This document shows, in pieces, positions 21,796-33,420 of a stretch of DNA of 64,000 nt. The position numbers were made by a program, and so were the translations under genes. Under the pieces are notes generated by a model. The model saw nothing but the letters and a program-made list of their open reading frames with translations. It had not been told where the DNA came from and did not search any database. Every line of letters starts with the position of its first letter. Position 1 is the first letter of the stretch. Origin of the DNA: Halocafeteria seosinensis (Eukaryota; Sar; Bigyra; Bicosoecida); NCBI GenBank assembly GCA_001687465.1, contig LVLI01000005.1, positions 186,001 through 250,000 of the forward strand, in the 5' to 3' direction.

Positions 21796-24700
21796 ATGGC
21801 TTCGGAAGATGTTGAAGCACGGGCTTCAGCAGAGGAGAACGAGGCTGTATATCATTACCACAGCCCCCATGTGGCCAAGGGGATCATTGACAGTGATCTA
21901 GGACAATGGTGTTCCAAAATGAGGCGGCTCTTGGAAATGGAACAGGAGGAGGAGCAACAACAAGCAGCGTTAGGAATCCAGAAATATGGAGCTCACCAAT
22001 TGGAACGAGCTGGAGTAGCCATGACCAAATTAGAATTGTCCAGTGTAGAGACAGGGATGTTTGGAAGGGTCGTCGCCACTTTACGACGGAGAGATACCAC
22101 TGCCGGCCGTCGGAAAGACGGGGCCAACCAGAGTGTCTTGCCCCCCAACAAATTCACCACTGGAGATATTGCAGGACTATCTTTGGTGAATTCCAAGAGA
22201 CTAGCCAGAACGGGACAACCCGATTTATCTGGGGTTGTGACCAAAATCACCCCATCGATTATCAGTTTAGCTGTGGATGAACGCGACGATGACGCTTCTA
22301 ACAACAGCGGTAGCAAGTCGGCAAACAAGAAGAACGAAGAGGATGAATCCCGACTCACCCTGGAGAATCTGCTTTCCACTAGCGGCATAGCCACTGGAGA
22401 TGATGGTGAACCTACTTTCCGAACTGATCTTTTGGCAAATGACGCAACATATGCCCGATTAAAAGCCGCTCTTAAATCCCTGGAAGACGGAAAACACAAC
22501 AGCGCTCAACAAGCTGTTCGGCTAATGTTCGAGCCAACAGACTCTCTCACCTTTGAGAAAACCATTGAAGATGATGTTAAAAATACTGAACGTGAACAAG
22601 ATTTAGCTGAGAAAATTCGAAAACTGAAACGATTTCGACCAATTGAAACGTTAAACGATTCTCAGGAAAGTGCTTTGACAAAGGCATTAAGAGCCCCGTC
22701 GCTGTTTATGATACACGGCCCTCCTGGAACAGGAAAAACAACCACCGTGGTAAGTTCCCCTTTTTAGCGTTGATACACGCGCTGATGGTTCTTTGCAGCT
22801 GAACTCTGCAGGTAGAGTTCATTAGGAGAGCCGTTGCCCTGGGCAATCGCGTATTGGCTTGTGCTCCTTCAAACGTAGCTGTAGACAACTTAGTGGAACG
22901 ACTGGGCGAATGTAGAAAAAGGGATGAACTTAACCTAGTGCGCCTAGGGCATCCTGCCCGTGTAAGCGAAACGTGCTGGAACTATACCCTGGAAGCACAA
23001 ATGGAGAAGTCCGAGTCTATGAGTATACTGCAAGATGTCAAGAGTGACCTTCAGCAAGTTGTAAAAAAGATGAAAGCTGGTAAAAGGTACGCCAATTGAC
23101 TCCATCGATATGAGTACCGGGAGGTTATCGCTACTTACGACAATATTTACAGGCATTCATCCACTGATTGGAATGAACTTCGTGATGAAAGACGATCCCT
23201 TCGCAAGGAATTTCGGCAGAGGGAAAAACGAGTCTTCAAAGACGTTATCAAATCGTCCAACGTCGTACTGTCCACTCTTGCCGGTGCGGGGAGTAGTACA
23301 CTCTTGAAAGCGTTGGATCTTCCTGGAGATAGCAAGAATGGCCAGCTAGGCGAGAAGGAACCTCAACTCTTTGATATAATAGTCATTGACGAGGTTGCTC
23401 AGGCTACGGAACTTGCTTGTTGGATTCCAATGCTTTTGGGTAAGAAGTGTGTTGTCGCAGGCGACCATCTGCAGCTTCCTCCAACTATCAAGTGCTCAAA
23501 AGCCGAAAGCGAAGGATTAGGTGTTACTCTGGCTGATAGGCTGGTCGCTAGGCTTAACAAGTATGATAATCGCTATTGCTCCATGCTTGGTACTCAATAC
23601 AGAATGAATGAGTTGATTAATAACTGGAGTTCCACCGTGTTTTATCAGGACAAGCTTGTCCCTGCCGAGAGCGTCAAGAAGCATGTGTTGTCTACGATAC
23701 GACGTAGCGCTCCTCGGTGTCAATTTGACAGCCAATTTTCGGCTCGATACAGCATTCCCGTCTCGGTTCCTGAATTAGATCTTCCCCTCAGATACATCGA
23801 CACCTGCGGCTGCGGTCCCGATTTCGGGGAAATAATGGATTCAGAGGTGTCAACTTCCCTACATACTAGTTTTGCATCAGAGTCGAAGGCTAATCGAGGA
23901 GAGGCTACTATGGTTTTGAAGTATGTTGTGACGCTTTTGCAGCACGGGATAGATTCTAAGGATATTGGCGTTGTAACACCCTATAATGCCCAAAGACGAC
24001 TAATCAAAGATGAATTTGTCCAGCACGAAATAGATGTCACTGTGAGCTCAGTCGACGGATTCCAGGGTCAAGAGAAAGAGGTCATCATTCTGTCCTTTGT
24101 CAGATCGAACAACCAGAGTGAGATTGGGTTTCTTAAAGACTATAGAAGGACTAACGTTGCCGTTACTCGAGCAAGAAGGCATTTGTGTATCATTGGAGAC
24201 CATGACACACTCTGCGGAGATAAGTTTTATGCGTTCCTGCTCTCCTATTGTGAGAAATACGGTGACTATCGAAGTGCTCAGGAGTTTTCGGTTGAAGATA
24301 GCGCCGAAGGGGCTTCGACAGTACCTGCTGCATCCAGACAATCATCTCGGTCCCATGTGGGGCCACAGAAAGTCGAATTGANCCCCGCCGATATGCCTGC
24401 TAGCAAAGATGAGCACTCAGCAAGTGCTGGTTCTACGCGTACCCTTGCGCAACGTACTAGAGGTCAAAAGACCAAATATCGAGGCAACACCTCATCAGGG
24501 AAAACGCGTTACAATTTCACTGCTATGCGACGATGTATGAGACTTGTGGTTACCGGACATATAAGGGCTCTTGAAAGGGCCCTAGAAAAATATTCAATTA
24601 ACCTGGCAGCGGCTGTGGACAAGTCTCCTGAGACGAACCTCAGTATCTTTACTGTCAGCGCCGCTTCTCCTCTGTGGCCCATCCAACAGGTGTTGAACAC

Positions 24701-25787
24701 GATGCACAAGAACCTCCACGCTACGGTTAGTCGCTCAACGTATGAAGATATCTCTTCTGAGGAACTAGAAAGAGTGCGCCAGAGAGTAATGGAGGCTCAA
24801 CCCGAGCTGATCGTTGTCCAATTCATGGACATGGCTGCTGAATTTGTTCCAGCTCTAAGATATATAGGTCTGGATGCTTTGCTCCGAAAGCACATATATG
24901 AATGTGCGAAATCTACAGAACAGTTTTGTTTTAAAGAAACAGTAGATGCGTCCAATAAGAACGTTATTGTTTGCCTGCGGAACACAAATGATATTCAGTC
25001 GTTTGTCCCAGACAGTAATTCTGACTCTGTGTTCCACTTTGATATCTCGAGTACTTCAGATGAAGAGGAGGTACAAAAAGAAGCTGAACCTGGAACAACA
25101 GCTGCAGCTCCTAAACAGAGTAGTGAATCTATAGAGCCATCTCCGAATTCGCTGTTGAAGCAGCTTGCAGAGGAAAGGAGAAAGCGAAACGAGCAGGCGA
25201 AGAAAAAGGAAGGAGCGCAAAATGCGAATAAGAGTACTGTAGATACCCAGTGGATCCCGGAAGGTTTCGTTAATGATGCATCGGGAAGCGAGAAAAAGAA
25301 AGCGAAAGGGAAGAACAAGAAGAAATCAAAGCAACCAAATTGTGGCAAAGATAGTGCAGAAGTAGTTGGTCTTGACGATATCACTGTCTCTGAAGAACAG
25401 GTAGCGGCCTTCGAGGGTGACGAGGAGCTAGCCTACTTAGATTCGCTGTCTAGGCAAAACCAAATGAGATGTAACTACAAGTCGTGTGATGCAAAAACAT
25501 CAACAGTAAGTAGCGTTTGCCGGTACTGCCACCTTAAGTTTTGTATCAAGCATGGACTCCCCGAATCTCATGGTTGTGGGGATGCTGCTCGAAGCGCCGC
25601 TCAGTCACGTTATCAGCATGAACACAGCGGCGGTGCCTCTACCCTTGATGCTCGCCGCCGGCAAATGGCTGCCAAAGAATTGAGGAAGAAGATATCTGAG
25701 GCGGAAGAGCAACGTAAGGCCAAGACCGACGAGCAATCGTCCAACTCGTCACGGAAAGGCAAAAAGAAAGGTGGGGAGAAGAAGTGA
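21796..25787 (+). CDS. IGHMBP2/SMUBP2-like superfamily 1B helicase with AN1 zinc finger, three exons
   Basis: Exons are 21796-22749, 22812-23086 and 23153-25787. They encode a UPF1-like 5'-3' helicase: Walker A GPPGTGKTTTV split from the next exon just after GKTTTV, motif Ia ACAPSNVAVDNLVERL, motif II IDEVAQATE, motif III GDHLQLPPT, motif IV TQYRMN, motif V SVDGFQGQEKEV and motif VI RRTNVAVTRARRH. The PRTWIPML-like ELACWIPMLLGKKCVVAGDH block is typical of SMUBP2 rather than UPF1. At the C-terminus (about 25455-25590) C..C, C..C, C, H, H, C spacing marks an AN1 finger, followed by a KK/E-rich tail. The usual R3H domain is not evident; in its place is about 170 residues I do not recognise (about 24480-25010). 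One ambiguous base at 24382 leaves one residue undefined. It may be a ribosome-associated or nucleic-acid helicase. Confidence 0.88.
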
Positions 25788-25953
25788 TTGGGGAGGCACA
25801 TGTGAAACGTACGAATGTGGTTGTAGTCATTCTAGTTCTTGGAACTCATCCAATACAGTAAGACTTCCTACTAATGGAGTCGTGTTCTCTACGATCTGTA
25901 ACATATCGCTGCTTCAACATCTGACATCGACAAACTTCCATAGATGTAGCGGG

Positions 25954-26283
25954 CTACGATTCTGTTGAAGTATTGCAGCCTACCAGTGGTCGCAGCGACG
26001 CTGAGACTGTGAGAGCTGACATGGTTAGGGTGTCAGGTTTGTACCGTACCTCAGCAAGAAGAGGGAATCCATTGGGATACCTTGAGTCTCCATGAGTCTC
26101 GCTGGTGCTCCGTTCGCGAGGTAGATGACCCCGAAGCGCTGCTATGTGCTGTATTTGCAGTGCTGGCCTGGTAGTGAGAAGACGCTCGTACAAACGCGAA
26201 GGCTTCCTTGAAACTTTGGCGACCACCGTCCGAAGTTGCAGAGGAAGTAGAGGCCGAAGCCCCGAATCATTGGCGGAAGACAT
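25954..26283 (-). CDS. Hypothetical small basic protein, uncertain
   Basis: An open frame of 109 codons (MSSANDSGLRPLLPLQLRTV...) with an Arg/Leu/Ser-rich N-terminus that could be an organelle-targeting sequence. A possible intron (donor near 26041, acceptor near 25996) would instead extend the product into a frame with LQYFNRIVARYIYGSL, stopping at 25889. The phases match only with a weak donor. It lies between two genes with no other candidate and follows the alternating-strand pattern of the window. I recognise no family. Confidence 0.3.
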   Translation of the reverse strand: MSSANDSGLRPLLPLQLRTVVAKVSRKPSRLYERLLTTRPALQIQHIAALRGHLPRERSTSETHGDSRYPNGFPLLAEVRYKPDTLTMSALTVSASLRPLVGCNTSTES

Positions 26284-26400
26284 GACGTAAATTTCTCAGG
26301 TCTTGTTAGTTACAGCATCCTTACGATAGTGTTGGGAGGAATTTCATCCTGTATGAAAGGGAAAACTGGAAATCTTGACAACTCATCTACTCCTAACAAA

Positions 26401-26809
26401 ATGTCTTCGACACAGGACGGAGAGCCTGAGCAACACCAGCAAGTGCGCACTGAAACCGGCAAGCAGCATGAATCGTTGCTTTATTCGGTAGCCAACTTGG
26501 GGGAGAGAATCTGGGACAGCATAATTACTCCAGGGACAGCCCCGGGACTTCTCCTGGTGATCAACATTGCGACAGTAGGCATGCTCCTGTGCCTCGTCTT
26601 TACAATTCTCATCGGCTACGGTAATATCCACGTCTACGTATTGGGAGGACTTGGAATCGGCCTGCTAGCCTCAGTGAACTGGTATGTTTTGTCTTTGGAG
26701 TGCGCGCCATCGCCTTTCCTTGCAATGCGCAATTAAGTGCTGCAGGTTCGTGCATGAGATGTGGGCATTCGAGGCATCCCAACAAGCGGAAGCAGACAAG
26801 AAGAAGTAA
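26401..26809 (+). CDS. Pkr1-like ER membrane protein (V-ATPase assembly factor family), two exons
   Basis: Exons 26401-26681 and 26746-26809 join in phase 2 to give about 114 residues. A polar N-terminus precedes IWDSIITPGTAPGLLLVIN, then two hydrophobic segments (about 20 residues each) and ASVNWFVHEMWAFEASQQAEADKKK. The TPGT.P.L motif, two transmembrane helices and the (I/V)NWFVHE ending are the signature of fungal Pkr1, an ER protein that helps assemble the V-ATPase Vo sector. The KKK tail resembles the dilysine ER-retrieval signals of related proteins. An upstream in-frame ATG at 26329 is possible. The splice at the NW|F codon reconstructs the conserved motif exactly, which supports the model. 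Confidence 0.8.
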
Positions 26810-27796
26810 ACTCCTTGGTTTATATGAACATGGATGGGTTGGCTTAACAACAATGGTAGATGGTAGCATTCTGAGTATAGTGTATTCTAGGAACGGGAAG
26901 TAGTCCCTTCTCGCCTTAACCAGCACTGCATGATATCTAGGGTGCCATCACAAAAGTCACCGTGCATACATTCCTGTGGCACCCTTTTTATGTGGAAGGA
27001 CTTTTCTAACTGATCAAAGAATTGTGTTTCTGTATAGTGTCGCCTACGGTAGGCGAGTAGCGTATCAGGGAACTCAGAATTACTGCTATGAGGGAAGCAT
27101 AAGTCACGGCACGTATGCAGCACCTCTCTATATGCATGTTCATATGGAAGCGCAGCGACATCGGCCGCAACAACTATGTCCTGGTTGTTTCGGAATCGGG
27201 ATATATCGTCCTCTTCTCACCTAGGTTATGACTCATGAGTGTTTGGACGTCTTAGAAACTATCAATGCCGAGGACCCCGGCTCGGTAGAATCCATTCCGG
27301 CCAAACACTTCGATTTTAGGTCCTCCAATGATCTCGGGTAGAAATAGCAGTAGTGGCATGAGTACAGCACCAGCGCAGCGCCGTTTGCTCACACCGAACA
27401 GACGGTGTGACATAAGTTAGTGACAGACCTTAGGCGCTGGGTCATTAACAACTGGAGCCCTTGTCAGCAGACTGGAGAACAAATAATACAGCGGAAGGAA
27501 CATCTCATTCCCATTGTAAGGCTCTAAAAGGCCCCCGTAACATACATCAAGTTTGTGGCCGTTGCAAACTGTACCGCAAGTCAGGAAGGGTGGTTCGGTA
27601 CGGCACAGCTCAGGACCGTACGTGACACGCTAGACATGGTGAATGCATTGTCAATGCCGATTGTATTGAAGGATTACAGTGGTGCATCCTGGTGCAATTA
27701 TGCATTTGTGTTGTAGTCACGTCGAGGTTACTTTCTCGTAGAGGCCAGCCCCACACCCACGCGTACACACACGCTGCAGCTTTCTCTTTGTTTGCC
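26810..27796. other. Gene-free 1-kb stretch
   Basis: Almost 1 kb without a convincing coding frame, which is unusual in this compact window. No tRNA, terminal repeat or transposase fragment is recognised. Short ORFs are poor in composition. It may be degenerate mobile-element sequence or a long promoter. Confidence 0.4.
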
Positions 27797-30700
27797 ATGT
27801 TTAATACGCTGGCACGTGCCTTGCAGCCAAGCCCAGCCTTAGGATATAAGGCCAAACCTAATGTTCAGCTAACTGCGGCACCCGAAAGACGTACCAGTAG
27901 TGTCTTGAATGAATCCTGGCATTATTCCGGGACAGAGCTGAATGCCAGCCGACGTGCAGGGACATGGGCATCCAATCCTGGGGGGGCAAAAAAGCCCAAC
28001 ACCCCCTGCAGGACACCAGCAGGCAATGTCCTTCCCGTATGGAATATGTCGTTCGCTTGCCGACCCCAGAGGCTGAATATAGCAATGACAGGATTAAATT
28101 TTGTGCAACAAAAATTCTTTCGATCTTCGTTTACTTCTCAGCCTAGCAGTTCGGATGATGGACAGCAGCAAGATCCCGACGCCCAAAAACAGTCGTCAAC
28201 CACAGAGGGTAAGTGACTCCCGCATATCAGACGGAACTGTTGCGTACAACCATTACTCCAATGTCTCCCTTTCTTTGAGGCGGCAGTACCCGCAGGTCAA
28301 AAAGCATTACTCGAATGGTTGGACAAAGCGAGGGAGGAGTTGGGAGACAAGCACGAGATTTGCATCAAGATGGTTAAGAAATATGATTTTGCATTTGGAG
28401 AAGCTCCATTCGACACTGAAGAGAAAGCTATAGCCTTCTTCCGGCAGCTTAACGTTCCAGAGGCCACCACTTTAGGTACCGCTGCGTTCAAAGAGAGCCA
28501 GAAATATATCGGTATGTCTGGATGAATTGGCATGAGTCCCATAGAGATAAATGGTACCGTGTGCCCGTCTTCGCCCCTTGCAGTAACGAAGAGTATGTAC
28601 CCTTCGCAAGAATTTGGTAAGACATAAACCACGCTCCGGCGTGACATATACTCGTCCTTGATTACGTGGTGTGCAATGTTACCACAGTCAACTGGTTAAA
28701 CGATCCCCGTGCTCCGAATGATACTGGAAGTCCATATGAGGAGTTCATTGGTGCTTCGTTTGAGAATCGTGAATCCGAATTAGCGAGAATCCGATATATA
28801 ATCGAACATCCCGAAACTTTTCACAAGGGCCCACCAGTGCTAATCAGCGCCTTAGGGTGGGGCAGTGGAAAAACGCAGCTGTTTACGCGAGGGCTAGCTT
28901 CTTACCTTTACCGGCAACGACCGAAGGGTAAGCAAGTGCTGCACTGCTTCTATAATTTTCAGAAACGCGGAGACGCCGGGCTACCGGGTAAGTAGTGTTG
29001 TTGTGAGCGATGCGTTTCAGGCTATTTCAACTTCTACGCACGTTTGTGGTTTTACTACAGGCGAAATTCTGTTAAAGAGTCTAGTAATCTCGCTGGCAAA
29101 TGCCAAAGTAATCGACCAAAGTAGACAGGGAAATATAAGTGTGAAAAACATCAAGTACAAAGACGCCCTCAACCAAGCACAAAAGGATATGTTTTTTCAA
29201 TCCGCTCGTAGCATTCTGAAGAACGAGACCCCTTTTAAGTATTCAAACGGTGATGAGATGACAACCCAAATTTTCGTTGATGACATGAAACGCATCAAGA
29301 GGATTGGTAGGGAGATTGGTGCGCAGTTCCGTAATGGATTTCCCCAGCCTGAAGCATACGTGTTTCTGTTCTTCGACGAGCTAGACTTTGTTGTGAATGA
29401 GCCTTCAAATGCTCATTCTGGTGCAGTAACGTACCTTTGGTGGCACATGTGCGATGGACTCATGGATAACAACACGTTTCAAGCCGCGGGCGCCGGGAGA
29501 ATGCCCGAACTATCAGAGATCTGCCGAGACGGACACTTGATGCAGAATTACCGGTACGGATTCAATGCGGGCTCCCCCTCCCGTGGTATTCAGCACGTGC
29601 CCTTGAATCCCTTAGGCCCGGATCACATATCAAACATGGTGGTAAAAGAGAACAGAGAACGAGGAACACGGAGCCGAGTCCCCAAAAAGCTGATTCCCGA
29701 ATGCGCGGAGTCTGTTTATGCTGTTACTCTTGGCGTTCCACGCTACGTTTCATGGGCCCTACAGGCAATCTATGACATGTTTGCTGAACAAAGTTGCACC
29801 CCGTACAAAGAATTTCTACTTAAAAGTGAATTTAGAAACAACGTTGTCGGCTATTCAGGCCCGATCAATGAACTCATTCGTCGTCAACCACTGCCTTTCT
29901 TGACGTTGGCAACGGCTTCAGTGTTGGGGATACGATTTGCACCCGATAATCGGATCGACATGGAAGGAAGAACCGTTGCCCCTGGTAGCCGTGGTGGCAG
30001 ACCTATGTTGGATTGGTGCCGGGCGTTTAATTTTTACGTTGATTTCGATAAGCATAGTGGTTCAATCCGTGTGCATTTTCCACCGGTCTTACAAGGTACT
30101 CTCACCAAAACTCCTGATTCCGGCATTGAGTTCGCGAATCAGCATATATCGGAGATTCAAGACCCTTCATGGTCGGCACTGATGAGAGCCAAAGCCCACT
30201 TGGTTAAGGCTTGCTTTGAAGCTAGTGGAACTTTCCAATTTCCGTCTACGGAGTTGTCCAATTTTGGGGAAGTCGCACGTGCTTGCTTCACGGCGACGTT
30301 ACCTGATCAAGAACTCAATCCAGCTGATTCGTCGATCCCACAGAGGGGAAATGCGTTCGAGCGTATTGTGTTTTCCCTGTACCACTTGCGGCTACTCGAA
30401 CTTACTGCCCCCGGCATGACGTACAACTTGTCCTATAGCTTTCCTTGTCCAGAGAATATGGACGTGAAATACAACCCTTTGGAGGTGAAGATTGCGACAA
30501 TCCCTAAAGTAACCAGACAGACAACGAGTGTGGAAACGTCGGCGGCGGATCCCTTGCGCCTGTTTAAATTAGAGGAAATGATGAAACACGTACCGTTTTT
30601 AACGTCTGACAACAAGTGGGTGACGATGCCTCGGGAGGACTGGCCTATGATTTACAAGAGGCTTCAGCCCAATTGTCTTTACGCCACTGCACCAGGTAGT

Positions 30701-31156
30701 TCCAGCGCCGACATGTATGCCTTGTTTCCTCCTCAGAAGTGGGGTCTGAATAAGAAGTTTGCTTTGAAGTTTTCGGATATGGTGGATGAATTCGAGAAGG
30801 CTTTTCCTGTGGAACTACGGGAGTCCTTAGAAAGGGACGACATGAAGGTGATGTTCTCCAGTGTTTGTGGGAAGTCCACTAAGTTACCAAACCAATTAAA
30901 AGATTTGGGAGCTGCTACGATGAGTCGAGGGTGGTACTTGAACGTTGCCAATTTGAGCAACCTGTCAGAAGAGAAAGCCAAAAAGATCGATGGGGTGGAG
31001 ACCCTGAAGAATTTAGAATATGTAAAAAATGTGACGTTTATTGTAGTCAGCCAGGAGGAGATGACAAGGGAGTTCGCCCAGTTTATGAATGAGAAACGAT
31101 ATGGACCACTGCTTTCCTATTATCAAGCGTTCCGTAAGTATTGGTGCGCAAGTTGA
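27797..31156 (+). CDS. Large P-loop NTPase with possible nuclease-like C-terminus (Crinkler/RHS-type resemblance), at least four exons
   Basis: Exon 1 (27797 to about 28208) is Ser/Gln/Pro-rich with a basic N-terminus. Exon 2 (about 28289-28511) includes KALLEWLDKAREELGDKHE. Exon 3 (about 28688-28987) includes YEEFIGASFENRESELARI and a Walker A, LISALGWGSGKTQLF. Exon 4 (about 29062-31156) includes a Walker B, AYVFLFFDELDFV, then RGNAFERIVFSLYHL and SADMYALFP...KKFALKF. The order P-loop NTPase, then a G..FE helix, then an AD...(F)K-like pair, recalls the NTPase plus restriction-endonuclease-fold arrangement of Crinkler/RHS-class proteins. I do not see a canonical Crinkler LFLAK header. The frame ends at 31156 unless a donor (TTCC|GTAAGT near 31134) is used to reach another short exon. 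Function unknown; nuclease assignment is inference. Confidence 0.6.
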
Positions 31157-31559
31157 ACTCGGTCGCATACCACTGGAAATAGCTCACTCGCTAATTTCGG
31201 GACCCCTCGTCATCGAAGAAAGGCCGAGTATAACAAGCAGCTCTTATTGTACTTCGGAGTATGTGGTATGACTGAATGTACCGTTCGTTTCTTCTTGTTC
31301 GAGAGAACTACTCCAGAGCTTAGCCCGGCGTACCAGTAACTGCTGATCCCCGTCAAACTAGCTGCCGCATCATCGGACTGCACTCATCTCGGGGACTGTC
31401 TCGGAGAAAACGACCTAAAAGCTTAGACTAAAACAGATTTTCAGTGACGGAAAGTCTGGTCCGGGCGGTCATAAGGAGCATTTCCGCGCTCGAAACTTAA
31501 CGATCCGTGGGCCTCATAAGGGACGGCCTGACACGACCGTCTGGACGAAAGTGCATCCG

Positions 31560-31900
31560 GAACTAATTAAATGATTTAAGTAAATTAATTACTTAAGAAT
31601 TTTTTTTAAAGTACATTATGTAAAATAAAAATGGCAATTTGTGATGATAGTAATCAAGTAATAACTTACAAAATAGCTAAGACAACAACAACAACTAACC
31701 AAATATCACCTATACAATCTGATGAAATGTGTAGGTCTTTAATGATTAATCTCCCATTTACCCCTTTACCATCAATGGTAAATTTAAGAAATGTGAAAAA
31801 ACTTTTTCCTTTAACGGGTACTTATTACTCAGATAATAATGTACTAATTCCAAAGTCAACAACAACAACGATACAAATATCACCTATACTATGCAGGCTG
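31560..31900. other. AT-rich island with internal direct repeats
   Basis: Composition drops abruptly to mostly A and T, with many homopolymer runs, unlike anything else in the window. Two imperfect direct copies of a segment starting CAACAACAACAAC and ending AAATATCACCTATAC lie near 31683-31715 and 31859-31890. This suggests inserted foreign or organellar sequence, or a mobile element remnant. Confidence 0.6.
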
Positions 31901-31993
31901 GTTGGGATTACTGAAAACAGCCGTCCCCACGATCCAGTCCCCACCATCCCCATCCCCATGGGGATCCCCGTGGGAGAAGCATTCTTAACTTAA
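31631..31993 (+). CDS. Anomalous AT-rich ORF, 120 codons, unknown
   Basis: Open frame inside and just beyond the AT-rich patch. Its product has two similar segments, KTTTTTNQISPIQ and KSTTTTIQISPIL, corresponding to the DNA direct repeats, separated by about 58 residues. The last 30 codons run into GC-richer sequence with a PIPMGIPVG stretch encoded by the palindrome region. Codon use (A/T third positions) is unlike neighbouring genes. It may not be a gene at all; I recognise no family. Confidence 0.25.
   Translation: MAICDDSNQVITYKIAKTTTTTNQISPIQSDEMCRSLMINLPFTPLPSMVNLRNVKKLFPLTGTYYSDNNVLIPKSTTTTIQISPILCRLVGITENSRPHDPVPTIPIPMGIPVGEAFLT
31952..31965. repeat. 14-bp perfect palindrome
   Basis: ATCCCCATGGGGAT is its own reverse complement. 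It sits within a C-rich then G-rich stretch at the right border of the AT-rich island. Confidence 0.7.
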
Positions 31994-32708
31994 TGACTCA
32001 CTATGAAAAATGATCTATCATTGAGGGTAATACTGTTCATTCTTAAAGCATATGCTCATCGAATTTAGCCATGATAGCAGCATAGTTCACTGGTCCGTTG
32101 GAAGTAGTGGACTTCTCACAACGGGCTCTTGTACAACATCATTCTCTATGATTGCCTGCCTACTCAGAGTTTCACCGTTAACTTTAAAATCAACGAGAGC
32201 TTGTATAGACGTTTCTCTTCCAGAGTCTTTTAGTTCTTGAGAAACGTGTCAAGAGAATAGGACGAGGGCATCTGGCCCTTCGAACTCTTGTGCCCACAGT
32301 TCGCTGTCTTAAGTGAACTCACCATCGACCTCTATTGCACTTGTTTCAACCGAATCGAAATCTAGATCCCCAGCAACTTCTTCAGTTATGTCCGCGATAG
32401 TATCCAGGTCCCCGTTATTCTCTGTTTTGCACCCAGATGCTCGATCTGAGCACTTACTGTAATGTCCTGTCTCGAGTGTTACATTGCCGAAAGCATGAAT
32501 GCCTGACAGGTGTCCTTGTCGTTTTCTTGCAGACTCGGATACGTAGTATGTTTTCATCTGAGCTATGCGCTCAAGTGTGAGCAGATAAACTGTGTCTCGA
32601 CTTGTATGAGAAAAGACGTTCCACGTCAGCCGATCCAGAACAGATAGTGAATAGCCTTAAAGCAACCATCTTCGAAACTTAGGTATTTGAACTACTTTCT
32701 AGCCTTTT

Positions 32709-32731
32709 CAACACACACACACACACACACA
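32709..32731. repeat. (CA)n microsatellite followed by T run
   Basis: About 11 CA units followed directly by a T9 run. Simple-sequence repeat in the gene-poor region. Confidence 0.9.
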
Positions 32732-33420
32732 TTTTTTTTTCAACAGCATCATCAGTCGGTACTCTCGGCATTCAACTCTGCCTGAACTCATCGAGTTGCC
32801 CAGCCAGTTCATCACTTTCCTCAGTAGTGCTTGTAAAGCCCCATTGCCCTGTTACCCACCGTTTCGGACCTTTCCTTCTTCTGTGCCTGCATCTTCTTTG
32901 TTTTGGCCGTGGGCTTGCTCTCCGAGGGACTTGCACACAGGCTGACCCTGCTCTCCTGGGTCGTTGTCTGGGGTAGAAGCTGCATCTGTTCCGATGTGTT
33001 GCACATCTAGATCCACCATTTCTTCATCATCGTCATCGTACTCATCTCTAAAGCTGCTCCAGCCTAAGGAAGCCCTGGGATTTCGGCAACCTGGAGCCTC
33101 AGGCTGGAGGTAGTGTTATAAGGAATCCTCGGATACCCCTGGAAAGAGTGTGGACATCCTAATTAGAGCATATGTGCGATCGTTACAATATCAATTATAT
33201 TTGTATTTGCTATACCTTCCCCAAAGATCCCCAGCTGGACTTCCATGGAATCCTGAGGGATCTAGCCTAGTTGCGATGTAGGTTGTGAAGCCGTCACATG
33301 TGTAGTACATTGTGTACATATCATCATAGCAGTATTGTCTAGAAGGCAGTTGTAAAACACGAAATACATTCTGGACAAGCCAAACGTAACAACTTTCGTT
33401 TCGGTGTATACCGTAGCAGC

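Larger units (their letters stand above)
31157..33420. other. Gene-poor region with composition shifts
   Basis: About 2.3 kb between the P-loop NTPase gene and ADF. It contains an AT-rich patch (31560-31900), a short palindrome (31952-31965), a CA microsatellite (32709-32731) and scattered minus-strand open frames rich in D/E/S (32309-32557 and about 32864-33075) that could be exons of a degenerate gene. No intact known gene is visible. Confidence 0.45.

Noticed and set aside
27797-28210. Crinkler LFLAK header in the NTPase gene
   Set aside because: No LFLAK or DWL-type motif is seen in the N-terminal exon, so a canonical Crinkler assignment is not made.
31631-31993. Reading the AT-rich ORF as a mitochondrial gene transfer
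   Set aside because: I could not match its product to any mitochondrial protein, so the source is left open.
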